A DNA stretch of 64,000 nucleotides from Tritrichomonas musculus (lineage: Eukaryota; Parabasalia; Tritrichomonadida; Tritrichomonadidae), in NCBI GenBank assembly GCA_039105265.1, contig JAPFFF010000024.1, forward strand, positions 1,116,001 through 1,180,000. Direction: 5' to 3'. The first letter of the stretch is position 1. Every line of letters begins with the position of its first letter. The notes under the pieces were generated by a model. It was not told where the DNA came from. It searched no databases and saw only the letters and a program-made list of their open reading frames with translations. Of this stretch, positions 43,395 through 54,555 are shown one piece after another. The position numbers and the translations under genes were made by a program.

Positions 43395-46300
43395 ATGAAA
43401 CATAATGATCATTTCAGCAAAAGAAATTTATTATTGATTCAAAAATCAGAACAAAATGTTTTTGAAAGTAAATTAAATTATTTGAATGAAGAAGAAGAAG
43501 AGTCTGAACGCACATCTGATTTTAATAATCCAGAAACTAATTATGATCAAATTTCAACAAACCAGAATAAATTAACTATTGTGCAAGTTGCATATAGTGA
43601 TGATGAAGAAAAAAATGTATCAGAAGAAGAGGAAGATGAAGTAGAGGAGGAAGAAGAAAGTCCAGATGAGAATGTTTCAAAGAAAAAAGAAAATAAAAAA
43701 GTATATCGATATAATGATAAGAACCTCCATTCACAAACTGTCGTATCAGGTTCTATTGATGGGCTTTTTACAAAATTCACGGAATTAAATGGAATAAAAC
43801 GCGTTTTACATAGAATTAAAGATATGCCTAAAGATGAAAAATTGAAATTTTCAAAGAGTCAAATGTGTATTATCGATCATCAAAATGAATTATTTAGCAC
43901 CAATGAATCTGAATTTCCAATTAAAAGATTGATTGAAAATTCACAAAATCTAATTGCCAAACTTATTTCATATGCGTCTGACACTAATTGTCCATTTCTT
44001 TTTATTACTTGTAATCTTTTATTTGATTGTTCATCTTATATTAGCATAGAAAATAAGTTATATAATTTTATGATATTAATATCTTTTTCATATGCCTTAT
44101 CATCTCTTGAAATACCCTTTTCAATTACTATTATTGCCGATTCAAAATTTAGATTTGTTTTAAAGCCTTTTGAAGAAGAAATTTCAATTTTGGTTCTACA
44201 AAGGATTTTCGATTGCATTTTTATTCAGAGATTTCGAACAAATATTGCTGACTCTTTTCATCATGCTATAAAATTCTTGAAAAGTCCATATCAAGAAAGA
44301 ACACAAAGAGCTATGTTTCTTTTTTCAAATGGAATTGATGAAAATCTTGTTTTAGCACAAAGTTGGAAAGAGTTGTTGTTAAATAATCCTAATAATTCAT
44401 TTGGAATGATTTTTGTAAAATCAAAATTCTTGAATGATGAAAAATATTCTTGCATTCAACAAATGTGGGATGATTTTAATAAAGTTGTGAAAAATGCTAG
44501 TTCATTTACAAAATTAACATATATCAATGGTGATATAAATGATAATACCTTCGAATCAATTGCCACAACTTTCAGCGATGTTTTAAACAGACCTCAATAT
44601 CTAAAATACAAATTTGAATATAAAAATAGTGATATCCTTCCTGAATTAAATCCCGAATTTAATGAATTATCGAAAGAAGCTTTTGAAAGTATAAAATATG
44701 ATATTACTTACAATGTAAATGAAGTTGCATCTGTATATCGTAAAATTAATCAGAGATTTAACGAATCAGAATCAAAATTTTCCAAACTGAATTTAGAGTA
44801 TTATAAAAGAAATACATGTAAAATGGTAAAATCATTACCAGATCAATCATTTAAGGAAGAATTTGATCAATTTATTCACCAAATTGTATATAATAATAGA
44901 AATTCTTACAGGCCGTTTCTTGAAAAAATATTTCAACCTAATAAAGCATCTGAAGTAGTTCTTTCCGATACTGGTACAGATATGGACATTACCGCCCTTA
45001 TCTTTAACTTGATAAATCCTGTTCCTGATCCACTTATTTATCTAGAAGAGAAAGGGGGAATGATTAGATACTATGGAATATCAATTATAATTGATTCATC
45101 TAAATCATGTTTTAATTCATTCGCATCATTTCATTCATATCAAACAATCAAAGTATTATTTTCGGCATTATCATGTATTGATATTCCATGTGTTGATGTT
45201 ATCATTGCCACAAATTCGGCACCAATTGTTTTAAGTAGTGAAACACCTTCATTAAAACTATTCAATGATAAATCTCAATTTTGGCCATCTTTATTCAACT
45301 GCCTATCAGAACAAAAATCAGATTATTGTAATCTCGAATCAGCAATTCATGCTGCTTATGATTTAAGAAGAATGAGAACAATTGATGCATCTAGCTGTAT
45401 GTTTGTGTTAACAGATGGAATTTTCCAGCAAGAACAAAAAACATTAATTAAAAATCATATAATGTCATGCATTAAATGCGGCTTTTCTATTTTTGGAATT
45501 GGAATAGGACTTTATCCAAGTGGAATTGAGGATTTATTCCCATTATCTGTTTATTCTCCTAATCCAAATAATTTATTGAATGGATTGGCATCATGCTTTG
45601 GTGACGATTATGGTGACTTTTGTGATGATTCAATCAAAGTCCTTGCTCCTGAAAAATGTTCATTCTCAAGTTTAACAGATATCTTTGACAAATTAATTAA
45701 AAATGATAAAATCATTTTCAATGATCTCAAAAAATATCTCCAAGATACACAGCATGCAACTGATGCTTGGTCTGATATGTATAATGAAGAGCAAAAAGGT
45801 AAGAAAGTAAATGATGAGATATATAATCCAGAAGGCAAGAATACTGAAATGTTTGTGAAAGATACATTAAAAGGACAAAAGATATTAATCGTAATGTTGT
45901 ATGACTCACGTCAAAATTTACAAGAAAAAGCAAGTGTTGCTCCAAGATTTCTTCTTGAGCCAGAAAATGCAAATGAGAATGTATGTGTTAAGAAAGCAGT
46001 TGAGTTCTTTGGTATTAACATCGTAATAGTGCAGAATTATGAAGACGCAATTAAAGAACTAACAAAGCAAACAGTAATTGGTCAATGTGATTATTATGCA
46101 ACTTGGGTATTATCAGGACTACCTTACGATATACCTCTTCCAGATGGTGGAAAGCAATATTATGTTGATCAATTTATCGATTGTTTAATTTTATTTTGGC
46201 AAAATGGAGGATCCGTGGTACTGTTTTCAGAAGGTGAACCATTAACATTTCAAACGAATTTATTTTTAGAAAAAATTAGATTTGCGAATAATACAAGGAC

Positions 46301-47585
46301 AGAATTAAGAGTTGGAGGAAGTCATGAAGGTAAAAAAGAATTAAAAGCAGATATTAGTGGGAAATTAGAAGAAGCTGGCTATTTTAATAAATCCAATGTC
46401 GAATTAAATAAGTATCAAAGAGCTCCTCTTGGACATAATTTAGAAATAATTTATGAAGGAGAAACCATTTCTTTTGCTCCAAATGATAAATCTATTTATA
46501 GTCCATTTATTCCTTTTATGAAAGACTCAGAAAATGGAATAAGCGCTTTGTTTTATCCCGGCGATCGTGATTCATCAAACCCAACAGGAGATATAATAAT
46601 TGATTGTGGGTATACTAAATTATTTGATAAAATGACCGAAAAAGGAACTTTCCGATATATCCAAAATATTGCTTGTTGGACTGCTCAGTGTGAATCTAAA
46701 AGAATTAAAGGAATTGAGCCAAAAGACTTTCGTCCAAAAGCAGTTATTTTTAATTTAGATGAAAATCAACATTATGATTTGCAAAAAACGCCAGATAATT
46801 ACGATATTTTGGAAAATAAAGAAAAAGATATTGAAAATCTTCAAAAATTGTTTGCAATTGATCATTCAGGATCAGTGTCTAAAAATTCTTTCTATTTTAG
46901 TGAGGTACAATCAATTATTGATCAATTTTATAAAGAAAATGATGTAATAATGACATGGGGAGATAAAACAACAATAGTAAGTAGATCACATATGCAGCGA
47001 ATCATTGATACAAAAGAAGGAAATGAAAATACTTATCCTAAAGTAATTGCAGAGGCATTAGCTGAAAATAATTCAATTCCGAGAGATCATCTGATTCTTG
47101 TAACGGATGGGAAAGTGACTCATTCAGATATTGAAATATGCGACACAATTATAGGCAATAACAATATTCGATTTAAATATGTAACAACTTATGTTATTGG
47201 AAGCGGAGGCGATTTATCTGTTGGAACTTCTTTCTCACGTGATTGTGAAAGTAAAACATTTGAAATTAAACCAAATTCAAAAAGAGTATTTATTGGAGCT
47301 ACTGAAATAGATTTCGCTGTTTTGGATTCTGTAGATCAAATAAATGATAATAATCAATTTAAAGCCAATTTTGAATCTCTGTTTAATGCTACAAAACAAA
47401 AAATGATGGGAACACCTGGAAATGAAAATTTAAGGAATAAATTTGAAAGTTTGAAAGAGAGAATAGCTTTATCAGGAAATCTTGACTCTGAATCTGACCG
47501 TAAAATTTCGGTTTTGATTGGAATGGCTTCAGGAACAATAAAGAATATTTTTGATATCGATACAATTTGTGCAATGAAAAAATAA
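43395..47585 (+). CDS. Large multi-VWA protein with an amidotransferase-like middle region
   Basis: 1396 residues from ATG 43395. Coding-like sequence in the same frame extends up to about 43155 without ATG (INSFIESFKNCARRLKRAG). It is preceded by ACTAAAACTAAACAG, which resembles the trichomonad branch-point and 3' splice site, so a 5' exon may exist. Residues about 30-100 are very acidic. About 180-400 is a degenerate VWA-like block (PFLFITCNLLFDCSS, AMFLFSNGIDEN). About 555-735 is a VWA domain with DSSKS (GISIIIDSSKSCFNS, SSCMFVLTDGIF). About 830-1060 resembles a class I amidotransferase/ThuA-like fold (ILFWQNGGSVVLFSEGEPL). About 1155-1330 is a third VWA with an intact MIDAS start (LFAIDHSGSVSKNS, DHLILVTDGKVTHSD). 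No signal peptide or membrane segment, so probably cytosolic scaffolding. TAAA overlaps the stop. Confidence 0.75.
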   Translation: MKHNDHFSKRNLLLIQKSEQNVFESKLNYLNEEEEESERTSDFNNPETNYDQISTNQNKLTIVQVAYSDDEEKNVSEEEEDEVEEEEESPDENVSKKKENKKVYRYNDKNLHSQTVVSGSIDGLFTKFTELNGIKRVLHRIKDMPKDEKLKFSKSQMCIIDHQNELFSTNESEFPIKRLIENSQNLIAKLISYASDTNCPFLFITCNLLFDCSSYISIENKLYNFMILISFSYALSSLEIPFSITIIADSKFRFVLKPFEEEISILVLQRIFDCIFIQRFRTNIADSFHHAIKFLKSPYQERTQRAMFLFSNGIDENLVLAQSWKELLLNNPNNSFGMIFVKSKFLNDEKYSCIQQMWDDFNKVVKNASSFTKLTYINGDINDNTFESIATTFSDVLNRPQYLKYKFEYKNSDILPELNPEFNELSKEAFESIKYDITYNVNEVASVYRKINQRFNESESKFSKLNLEYYKRNTCKMVKSLPDQSFKEEFDQFIHQIVYNNRNSYRPFLEKIFQPNKASEVVLSDTGTDMDITALIFNLINPVPDPLIYLEEKGGMIRYYGISIIIDSSKSCFNSFASFHSYQTIKVLFSALSCIDIPCVDVIIATNSAPIVLSSETPSLKLFNDKSQFWPSLFNCLSEQKSDYCNLESAIHAAYDLRRMRTIDASSCMFVLTDGIFQQEQKTLIKNHIMSCIKCGFSIFGIGIGLYPSGIEDLFPLSVYSPNPNNLLNGLASCFGDDYGDFCDDSIKVLAPEKCSFSSLTDIFDKLIKNDKIIFNDLKKYLQDTQHATDAWSDMYNEEQKGKKVNDEIYNPEGKNTEMFVKDTLKGQKILIVMLYDSRQNLQEKASVAPRFLLEPENANENVCVKKAVEFFGINIVIVQNYEDAIKELTKQTVIGQCDYYATWVLSGLPYDIPLPDGGKQYYVDQFIDCLILFWQNGGSVVLFSEGEPLTFQTNLFLEKIRFANNTRTELRVGGSHEGKKELKADISGKLEEAGYFNKSNVELNKYQRAPLGHNLEIIYEGETISFAPNDKSIYSPFIPFMKDSENGISALFYPGDRDSSNPTGDIIIDCGYTKLFDKMTEKGTFRYIQNIACWTAQCESKRIKGIEPKDFRPKAVIFNLDENQHYDLQKTPDNYDILENKEKDIENLQKLFAIDHSGSVSKNSFYFSEVQSIIDQFYKENDVIMTWGDKTTIVSRSHMQRIIDTKEGNENTYPKVIAEALAENNSIPRDHLILVTDGKVTHSDIEICDTIIGNNNIRFKYVTTYVIGSGGDLSVGTSFSRDCESKTFEIKPNSKRVFIGATEIDFAVLDSVDQINDNNQFKANFESLFNATKQKMMGTPGNENLRNKFESLKERIALSGNLDSESDRKISVLIGMASGTIKNIFDIDTICAMKK

Positions 47586-47669
47586 AAAAACTATTAATTA
47601 TTAAGTTAAGGGTCTTGTCATATATCAAATTAATAAATTTTTTTTTCTCATTTTTTATCGTATTTCTTT

Positions 47670-48206
47670 TTATGCATATACTAGATAACCAATATTTAAA
47701 GTCCATAAAAAAAAATAAAATATTTTATTTGGTGGCAACATTAGATATGGCATATTAGAGTAAAAATATTGATTTGATATTGGGTTAATTGGACTAAAAT
47801 ATGCAGGAATATTTGGGGCTTGTTGAGGCTGAAATTGAAAATTAGTAAAAAAGTATGGGTTCAACATTGGATAATAATTTGGAGGAGGCAAAAGATTTAA
47901 TTGTCAATAAATATCGAAACACGGGTTTTGTGGAGTAAAACAAGAGCTATTATATGTTGATTTATGATAAATACTTGAATCATAAATACTAAGGAGTTCA
48001 ATCGCATATTTTTGCGTGATTTTCGAAAGATAATGGATAAATTGTTTCAGATCAATTGCATAAATTTGCTCACTTGAAAGAATTCTTCTCGTCGTTCTCT
48101 CGATTTCTTCTTCATCGTTTTGGAAAAAAATAAATTGACTTTGGAGTGTTGAAATTTTCAATATGCAAAACTTGATTTTTTGATAATGTATTTGGCCAAC
48201 AAACAA
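47670..48206 (-). pseudogene. Unrecognised frame with Pro/Tyr/Asn-rich tail, possibly broken
   Basis: One minus-strand frame reads from near 48206 without an ATG (KISTLQSQFIFFQNDEEEIE, then RTTRRILSSEQIYAIDLKQF), meets a TGA at 47904-47906, then continues in frame as PPPNYYPMLNPYFFTNFQFQ and PQQAPNIPAYFSPINPISNQ. Composition on both sides of the stop looks coding. No family recognised. It may be a gene remnant. Confidence 0.35.
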
Positions 48207-48442
48207 AAACAGTTTTTTTCTTTTTTGTGAATTATTTCATTATAGAGTCGATTTTGGATAGTTATATCATAAAATACTTATTTGTAATGACAATACAAAT
48301 TAAATTATTTTTAAAGGCATACATTACCAAAGTTGATCCGGCAATTATATATTATTTTTGTAAAATGTTATCCATATCCTAATAAACTGCTTGCACTTTA
48401 CATCAAAAATACAAATATCTGGAAATAATTTTAAATTTTTTA

Positions 48443-50618
48443 CTATGATATCCTGCATTTTGTTTCTTTAATCTTTTTCTCATCAATTTCATTTTTAAAA
48501 TCTGTTGCTTTTTCTTTTTTTAATTTCAGAGAAAAGCATCCGAAAAATGCATATTTATCTACTTCAGTGCTTTTTGATTGAATATCAACGTCAATTAATG
48601 ATGAGCAATCTTCAAAGGCAGAATCTGCAACATGTGTAACTGAAGGGGGAATAGAAATATGAGAAAGAGATTTGCAATTTCTAAATGAACGGTAATCTAA
48701 TATTTCTACAGAAGATGGAATAACAATATCTCTGAGTGCTGTGCAGTTATCGAAACAAGATACCCCAATGGAAGTTAAAGATGGAGGAAGCGATATAAAC
48801 TGTAATGATGAGCATCCATGAAAAGTTTGGACTAAATGAGTTATAGATGATGGTAATTCAAATGAAACAGTCTCTAATGACTTGCAGCCTAAAAAGGTTC
48901 CATCAAACATTTCTTTTACAGTTGACGGAATTGTTATCTTTGTTAATGAAAGACATCCTGAAAAAGCATAATAACCAATTGTATTTACTGATGCAGGAAT
49001 TATTATATTTTCCAAACTTTGACAAGAGTAAAATGTGTTATCATCAATTTCTGTTATTGAGGATGGAAGCTGTATTTCTTTTAATAATTTACATTCATGA
49101 AATGCATAACTTTTAATCGATGTTACTGATGATGGTATTGTAATGTGAGTCAAAAAATGGCAACCAGCAAATGCAAAAGATCCTATTTTGGCACATATTG
49201 ATGGGGATTCAAATGTAACATTTCGCATTTGACTCAATAAAAATGATGCTCTCCCAATTGATACAACAGTAGATGGAATTTTGAATTCAGTTAATTCAGA
49301 ACCTTTGAAAGAATGATATGTAATCTTTATGCCTTTTTGATGGAATAAAAAGTCAACCAATTTCTTATTATTATTATGCACAGCAAGATATAATAATGAA
49401 ACTTTATTAAAATTATTAAATGATTAAATTTTACCAACATTAATAAGCAAGAATAGAAATTCCACTGTTAACAAAAAAATAATTTGAATTATATTAATAA
49501 TTGAAACAGAAATATCGCAAAATATCACTATTAAGAACAATTTTGTTATTTAGATCTATTCCTTGGTTTTGTAATAAAAAATGTATCATTGAATCATATT
49601 CATATTGAAATATATAATATGGAATATAAGGGCATTGATTGATGTCTATTGGCATGAATTCATAATTATGATAATGAAAACAATATGCAAATATATTATT
49701 TTGGAAATTTCTTATTTTTTCTGGCTCTATAATGTAATTGTCAAGAAAATAATATGTGATTTCATTATGATGGCATTTGATTGATTCTTCTAAAATTTGT
49801 TGATAATTCGTTTTTTCTGGTTTAACGTTTTCTAGTAAATTTATCATTTCTGCATTTTTTGAATGAATTGCATAAAACCATAATGATTGTGTTAATTTAA
49901 CATTATTTAATCTTAAATATTGGAAAATTTGAATTGATCCAAAGAACGCTGAATATTCAATTAATGTTGGTTCGTTTTCTATTAAAATGGGATTTGTTTC
50001 AAAAATTGATGAATTAATTTTGCTTGAAAGATTTATGTTTGCCTGATTTACATAGGTAATAAATTCTTTAACTGAATCATTTCTGATTAATTCGCAGATA
50101 TATGAATCATTTTCACCAATATCACGTTTTTGGTCAAAATCATTAAAAATATTTTCATTAATAGCTAAAAGTTTATTTTCAATTTCTTTTATTTTCATCA
50201 TATTTCCTGACAATTTTATTTCCGGGTAAAAGAATAAAGAGAAACTTTGGTTATTTAAAATATTATTATTCATTTGCAAAATTTGTTTTTTAAAAAGAAA
50301 ATGAATGATTTTCTTATTATTTTTAAATATATTAAATAATTCAGTGTTTGAAATATTTTCTTTAATTTGATTCTCGATAATTGTAATAATTGTTTCAATT
50401 TTATCATTAAAATTTTGACAACGACAATGATAATCTGCTATTTTTGATACAATTGTAAGCAATTCTTTTAATTCTTCTTGATTTTCAAGATTATTTTGAA
50501 TCATTGAAGACAAATTCTGTATTAAGACAGAATTCTCATCAGAAACTTCACTTTCAATAAATTCATGGAGAATATTATATAATTTTTTCTTTTCAGTAAA
50601 ATATTGCTGAACATCCAT
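48443..50618 (-). CDS. Ankyrin/BspA-like LRR hybrid protein
   Basis: ATG 50618 (MDVQQYFTEKKKLYNILHEF) starts a 374-residue frame with the same N-terminal domain as 4195-6987 (LIEYSAFFGSIQIFQYLRLN; IHSKNAEMINLLEN; IKCHHNEITYYFLDN), ending after an ankyrin segment IHFLLQNQGIDLN. A spacer of about 140 bp (about 49410-49550) with stops follows. The frame then resumes without ATG at about 49430 (KVSLLYLAVHNNNKKLVDFL), finishes an ankyrin unit and passes directly into about ten BspA-like LRR_5 repeats (ELTEFKIPSTVVSIGRASF, and so on), ending in a Lys/Glu-rich tail. The spacer sits at the ankyrin hairpin, as in the two relatives. If it is an intron, the gene is intact. It lies head to head with the BTB/BspA gene, 152 bp apart. 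Confidence 0.65.
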
Positions 50619-50763
50619 AGTATCAAATGTTTGTTGGAAAAAATTTCATAACAAACATTTTATTGAAATTATGAAAAAATATTTTTTGTGTTTCCACAAT
50701 TCAGAGCTCTCATAGAAAAAATTGTATTAAATTCTGAAATTTCTTATTGTTATCCTAATACCT

Positions 50764-50769
50764 TCATTT
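50764..50769 (+). promoter_or_regulatory. Initiator TCATTT before the BTB/BspA gene
   Basis: TCATTT matches the trichomonad initiator TCAYTW and ends two bases before the ATG at 50771. It lies in the 152-bp divergent promoter region shared with the minus-strand ankyrin/BspA gene. Confidence 0.6.
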
Positions 50770-50770
50770 A

Positions 50771-53700
50771 ATGCAAAAATCCAGTGTCAATCAAAAATCA
50801 AAAATGTTCAAGCTTTCTATTTCACCAACATTTCGTAAAACAAAATATTTTGTTTTCAGAAATAAGAAATACCCTTTTGATTATGACATATTTAATAAGA
50901 ATTCTTATTTTTTTGTTGAAAATAAAAATCAATATGATAATGTTGAATATATTGATCTTTTTAATGAAAAAGAGTCTGAAGTATTTCAAAATATTACAGA
51001 TAAAGCAATTACAGATTTCATATCTCTGATGCAAAATAAAGAATGCCAAATCGATATTTCGGATATACATTATATTCAATACCTTTCACAAAAATTTAAA
51101 GCCGAAACATTATCACAAGATATTTCAAATATGATATCAATCCATGCCAATGAGCTGGTATTAGACCATCTTTTATTCAAACTTGAAATAAATAAACAGA
51201 ATAATGACGATTTTTTAATTCTTTCTGAAGATATCATTAGTGTTGCTAAAAATTTAATTAAATTTGTAAATGAGGATAGAATTATCAAAATGCCCATTCA
51301 AAATTTATATCAAATTCTTACAGAATATTATTCGCGTTTTTATTCGGAAAAAAATAGTTGTGAAGAAGAAGAGTTGTCAATCATAAATTTTTTATTCAGA
51401 TGTATTGAAAAAGTTGGTTCGGATGCTTCAATTTTGTTTTCAATTCATTCATTTGAAAAACATCAAACAATGATAATAAAAAGACTACTGCGTGATTATT
51501 CAAATGTATTTAAATTCGATTTAATTCCTGATCAACTTTTAACATTTTCAATTCACATGTCAAATGAAAACCGCCAAATGAAAAGCATTGATTTTTTTCA
51601 ATTTTCTTTGGATATGAATTTATCATTCGAACATTCAGATGAAGAAAGATTAAATCTAAATTTAACGAATATTAAGCATTTCAGGTGTTATCAAAATTAT
51701 TCAAAAATGGCTCCAGCTTTGAAATTTTCAGAAGTAAAAAATTTTGAATTTTCAACTGAAATTTTCAATAAAAAAATTCAATCATCAACTTATGAAATTC
51801 TGTCAGAAGATAGTTCTATCAACAGTAGCACTTTTTATCCTAATTGCACTTCGATTACAAAGCTAGTAATTCCATCATCAGTGAAAACAATTGGAAGTGG
51901 CGCTTTTCAGAATTTAACTTTTCTTGAAGAAGTCGAATTCAATCCTTGCTCAACTAGTTTTGATTCAAATGCATTTGACAAATGCAAAACAGTAAAGCAT
52001 TTGATAATATCACATCTAGCAACAAAGATAGAGAGGTTTAATATCAATCATCGTGAACAAATAACTTCAATAGCAATTCCATCATCAGTTATGTTCATTT
52101 GTAGCAATGCTTTTGAAGGTTTTAAATCACTTGTTAATATCGAAATTCCACCATCAGTATCATCTATTTGTAGTTATGTTTTTGCAAACTGTTCATCATT
52201 GAAACATGTTTCATTACCATCATCAATAGTATCAATTGAGGAGCATGCTTTTGATAATTGTATATCTCTGAGCCAGATTTCAATTCCTTCATCAGTTACA
52301 TCAATTGAACCGCACTCATTTAAAAACTGCTCGTCATTAAAAAATATTTCAATTCCTACGTCAATAAAATCTATTGGAGATTATGCTTTCTCTGGTTGTT
52401 CATCATTACTTGAATTTCAAATACAGCCGTCAGTTGAATCAGTTGGTTCTTATGCCTTTTCAGACTGTTCATCACTTACTCGAGTTGAAATTCAATCAAA
52501 TTTGTTTTCAATTGATGATTATATGTTCGCTAACTGTTCATCATTAAAGCAAATCAGAATTCCATCTTCAGTGTTATCAATAGGCAATTTTGCATTTTCA
52601 TGTTGTTCATCATTGACTGATCTCGCGATTCCACCATCGGTAACTTCAATTGGTGATAATGCCTTTTCAGAATGCTCATCGTTAACAATGATTAAAATTC
52701 CATCATCAATTGAAATGATTGGTCATTCTATCTTTTCAAAATGTTCATCATTAAAAGAAGCTGAAATATCTTCATCAATTCCATCAATAAACAAAAATTT
52801 ATTTATGGATTGTTCGTCTCTTTGTCGATTAGTTATTCCTTCATCAGTCGTATCAATTGAAGAAAACGGATTCTATGGATGCTCTTTGTTAAATGAAATC
52901 ATCATCCCGCAATCAGTTAAAATAATAAAAAGTTATGCTTTTTATGGATGTAATTCACTCATTGAAATTACAATTCCATCATCAGTTACTTCAATTTGTA
53001 GTCATGCTTTTTCGAATTGCTCATCACTCATTAAAGTTGACATCCAATCAGATTTGAAAAGCATTGCCAGTAACACTTTCTTCAGATGCTCATCATTGAA
53101 ACAAATTAATATGCCACAATCAGTTGAATCAATTGAATCAAATTCTTTTTATAAATGTTCATCTTTGGTTCAAATTGAAATTCCAATCTCAGTAACATCA
53201 ATTTCTGAAAATGCTTTTTGTGAATGCTCTTCATTGAAGCAAATTACAATACCTCAATTAGTTGAAACCATTGGAAAAAATGCCTTTAGTGGTTGTTCAT
53301 CATTAAATCAAGTTGAAATTTTATCATCATTAAAATCGATTAGTGAATATGTATTTAGTGGATGTTCATCTCTAATTCATATTTCAATTCCATATTCAGT
53401 TGCAGATATTAAGGAAAGTGCTTTTTTGTGGATGAGCTTCCATCATCACTGTTAACCATAGGTAAAAATGCATTTAGTTGCTTTTCATCATTAATTCAAA
53501 TTAAAATCCCTTCTTCAATAACTTCAATATCTGATTATTCATTTAATCATTGCGAATTGTTATCTAATGTTGAGCTTCCATCAACTTTAACATCAATTGG
53601 TGAGAATGCATTTACAGACTGTTATTCACTAATAAAAATTGTCATTCCTTCTTCGGTGAAAACAATTGGTGATCATGCTTTTTCGAATTGTACATCACTT

Positions 53701-54264
53701 ACACAAATTGATATTCCACCATCAGTAGAAAGAATTGGTAATTATGCATTTCAACAATGCAAGTCGCTGACACAGATTGACCTTCCTTCTTCACTATCAG
53801 CAATTAGTGATTATTTGTTCAAAAATTGCACAAAATTAATTCAAATCACAATTCCTTCTTCTGTAACATCAATTGGTAATTATGCATTTCACAGTTGCTC
53901 ATCATTAGAAATCATTTTTATTCCTTCATCAGTAACATCCATTGGAAGTAATGCATTCAATGGTTGTTTGATGTTAAATCAAATCAATATCCCTTCTTCA
54001 TTATCATGTATTAATGATAGAACATTTGATTGTTGCTATTCATTGAATAAAATTGATATCCCAGCATCAGTTTCATCAATTAAAGATTTTGCATTTTTAG
54101 ACTGTTTATCATTGGAAGAAATCACATTTAATTCATCAGAAATCTCATTTAATTATCAATCATTTTTCAATTGCAGATCTCTTAAACAAATAAAGGCTTC
54201 ATCTTCATTTGTTCAAAAATATAAAAGCTCTTTTTCATCAGAGATTTCTTTTACGATTTTATAG
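50771..54264 (+). CDS. BTB-like + BspA-type LRR protein, one frame break
   Basis: ATG 50771. Residues about 15-130 look like a BTB/POZ domain of the trichomonad type (FVFRNKKYPFDYDIFNKNSY, then NITDKAITDFISLMQNKECQ, then DIHYIQYLSQKFKAETL), followed by a BACK-like helical region to about 340. From about 350 on there are 23-residue LRR_5 repeats (KLVIPSSVKTIGSGAFQNL, and so on). The first frame ends at 53455 after 894 residues. The repeats continue in another frame from about 53431 (DELPSSLLTIGKNAFSCFSS) to a TAG at 54264. The junction near 53425-53435 falls within one LRR and looks like a small deletion. Together there are about 34 repeats. Either a recent pseudogene or a truncated 894-residue protein. 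Likely an intracellular adaptor; no signal peptide. Confidence 0.75.
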
Positions 54265-54488
54265 TATCTATTTATGAACAGAATATGTAAATTCCTTTTA
54301 AATTATTTTTAATTGTAAATACTGGTAAAACAAAGATTAATTAATCAATAATTACTTATTATTAAACATTTTTTAATAATTAATTAATTATAAATTAATT
54401 ATTATTTATATAATAATTATGAATTAATTAACTATTTATTTATTTATTTATCAATTATTTAATTATTTAATTGTTAATTTATTAATTA

Positions 54489-54523
54489 ATAATTACAGAT
54501 ACTAATTTTATATCGTAACGTTA

Positions 54524-54555
<32 letters not shown>

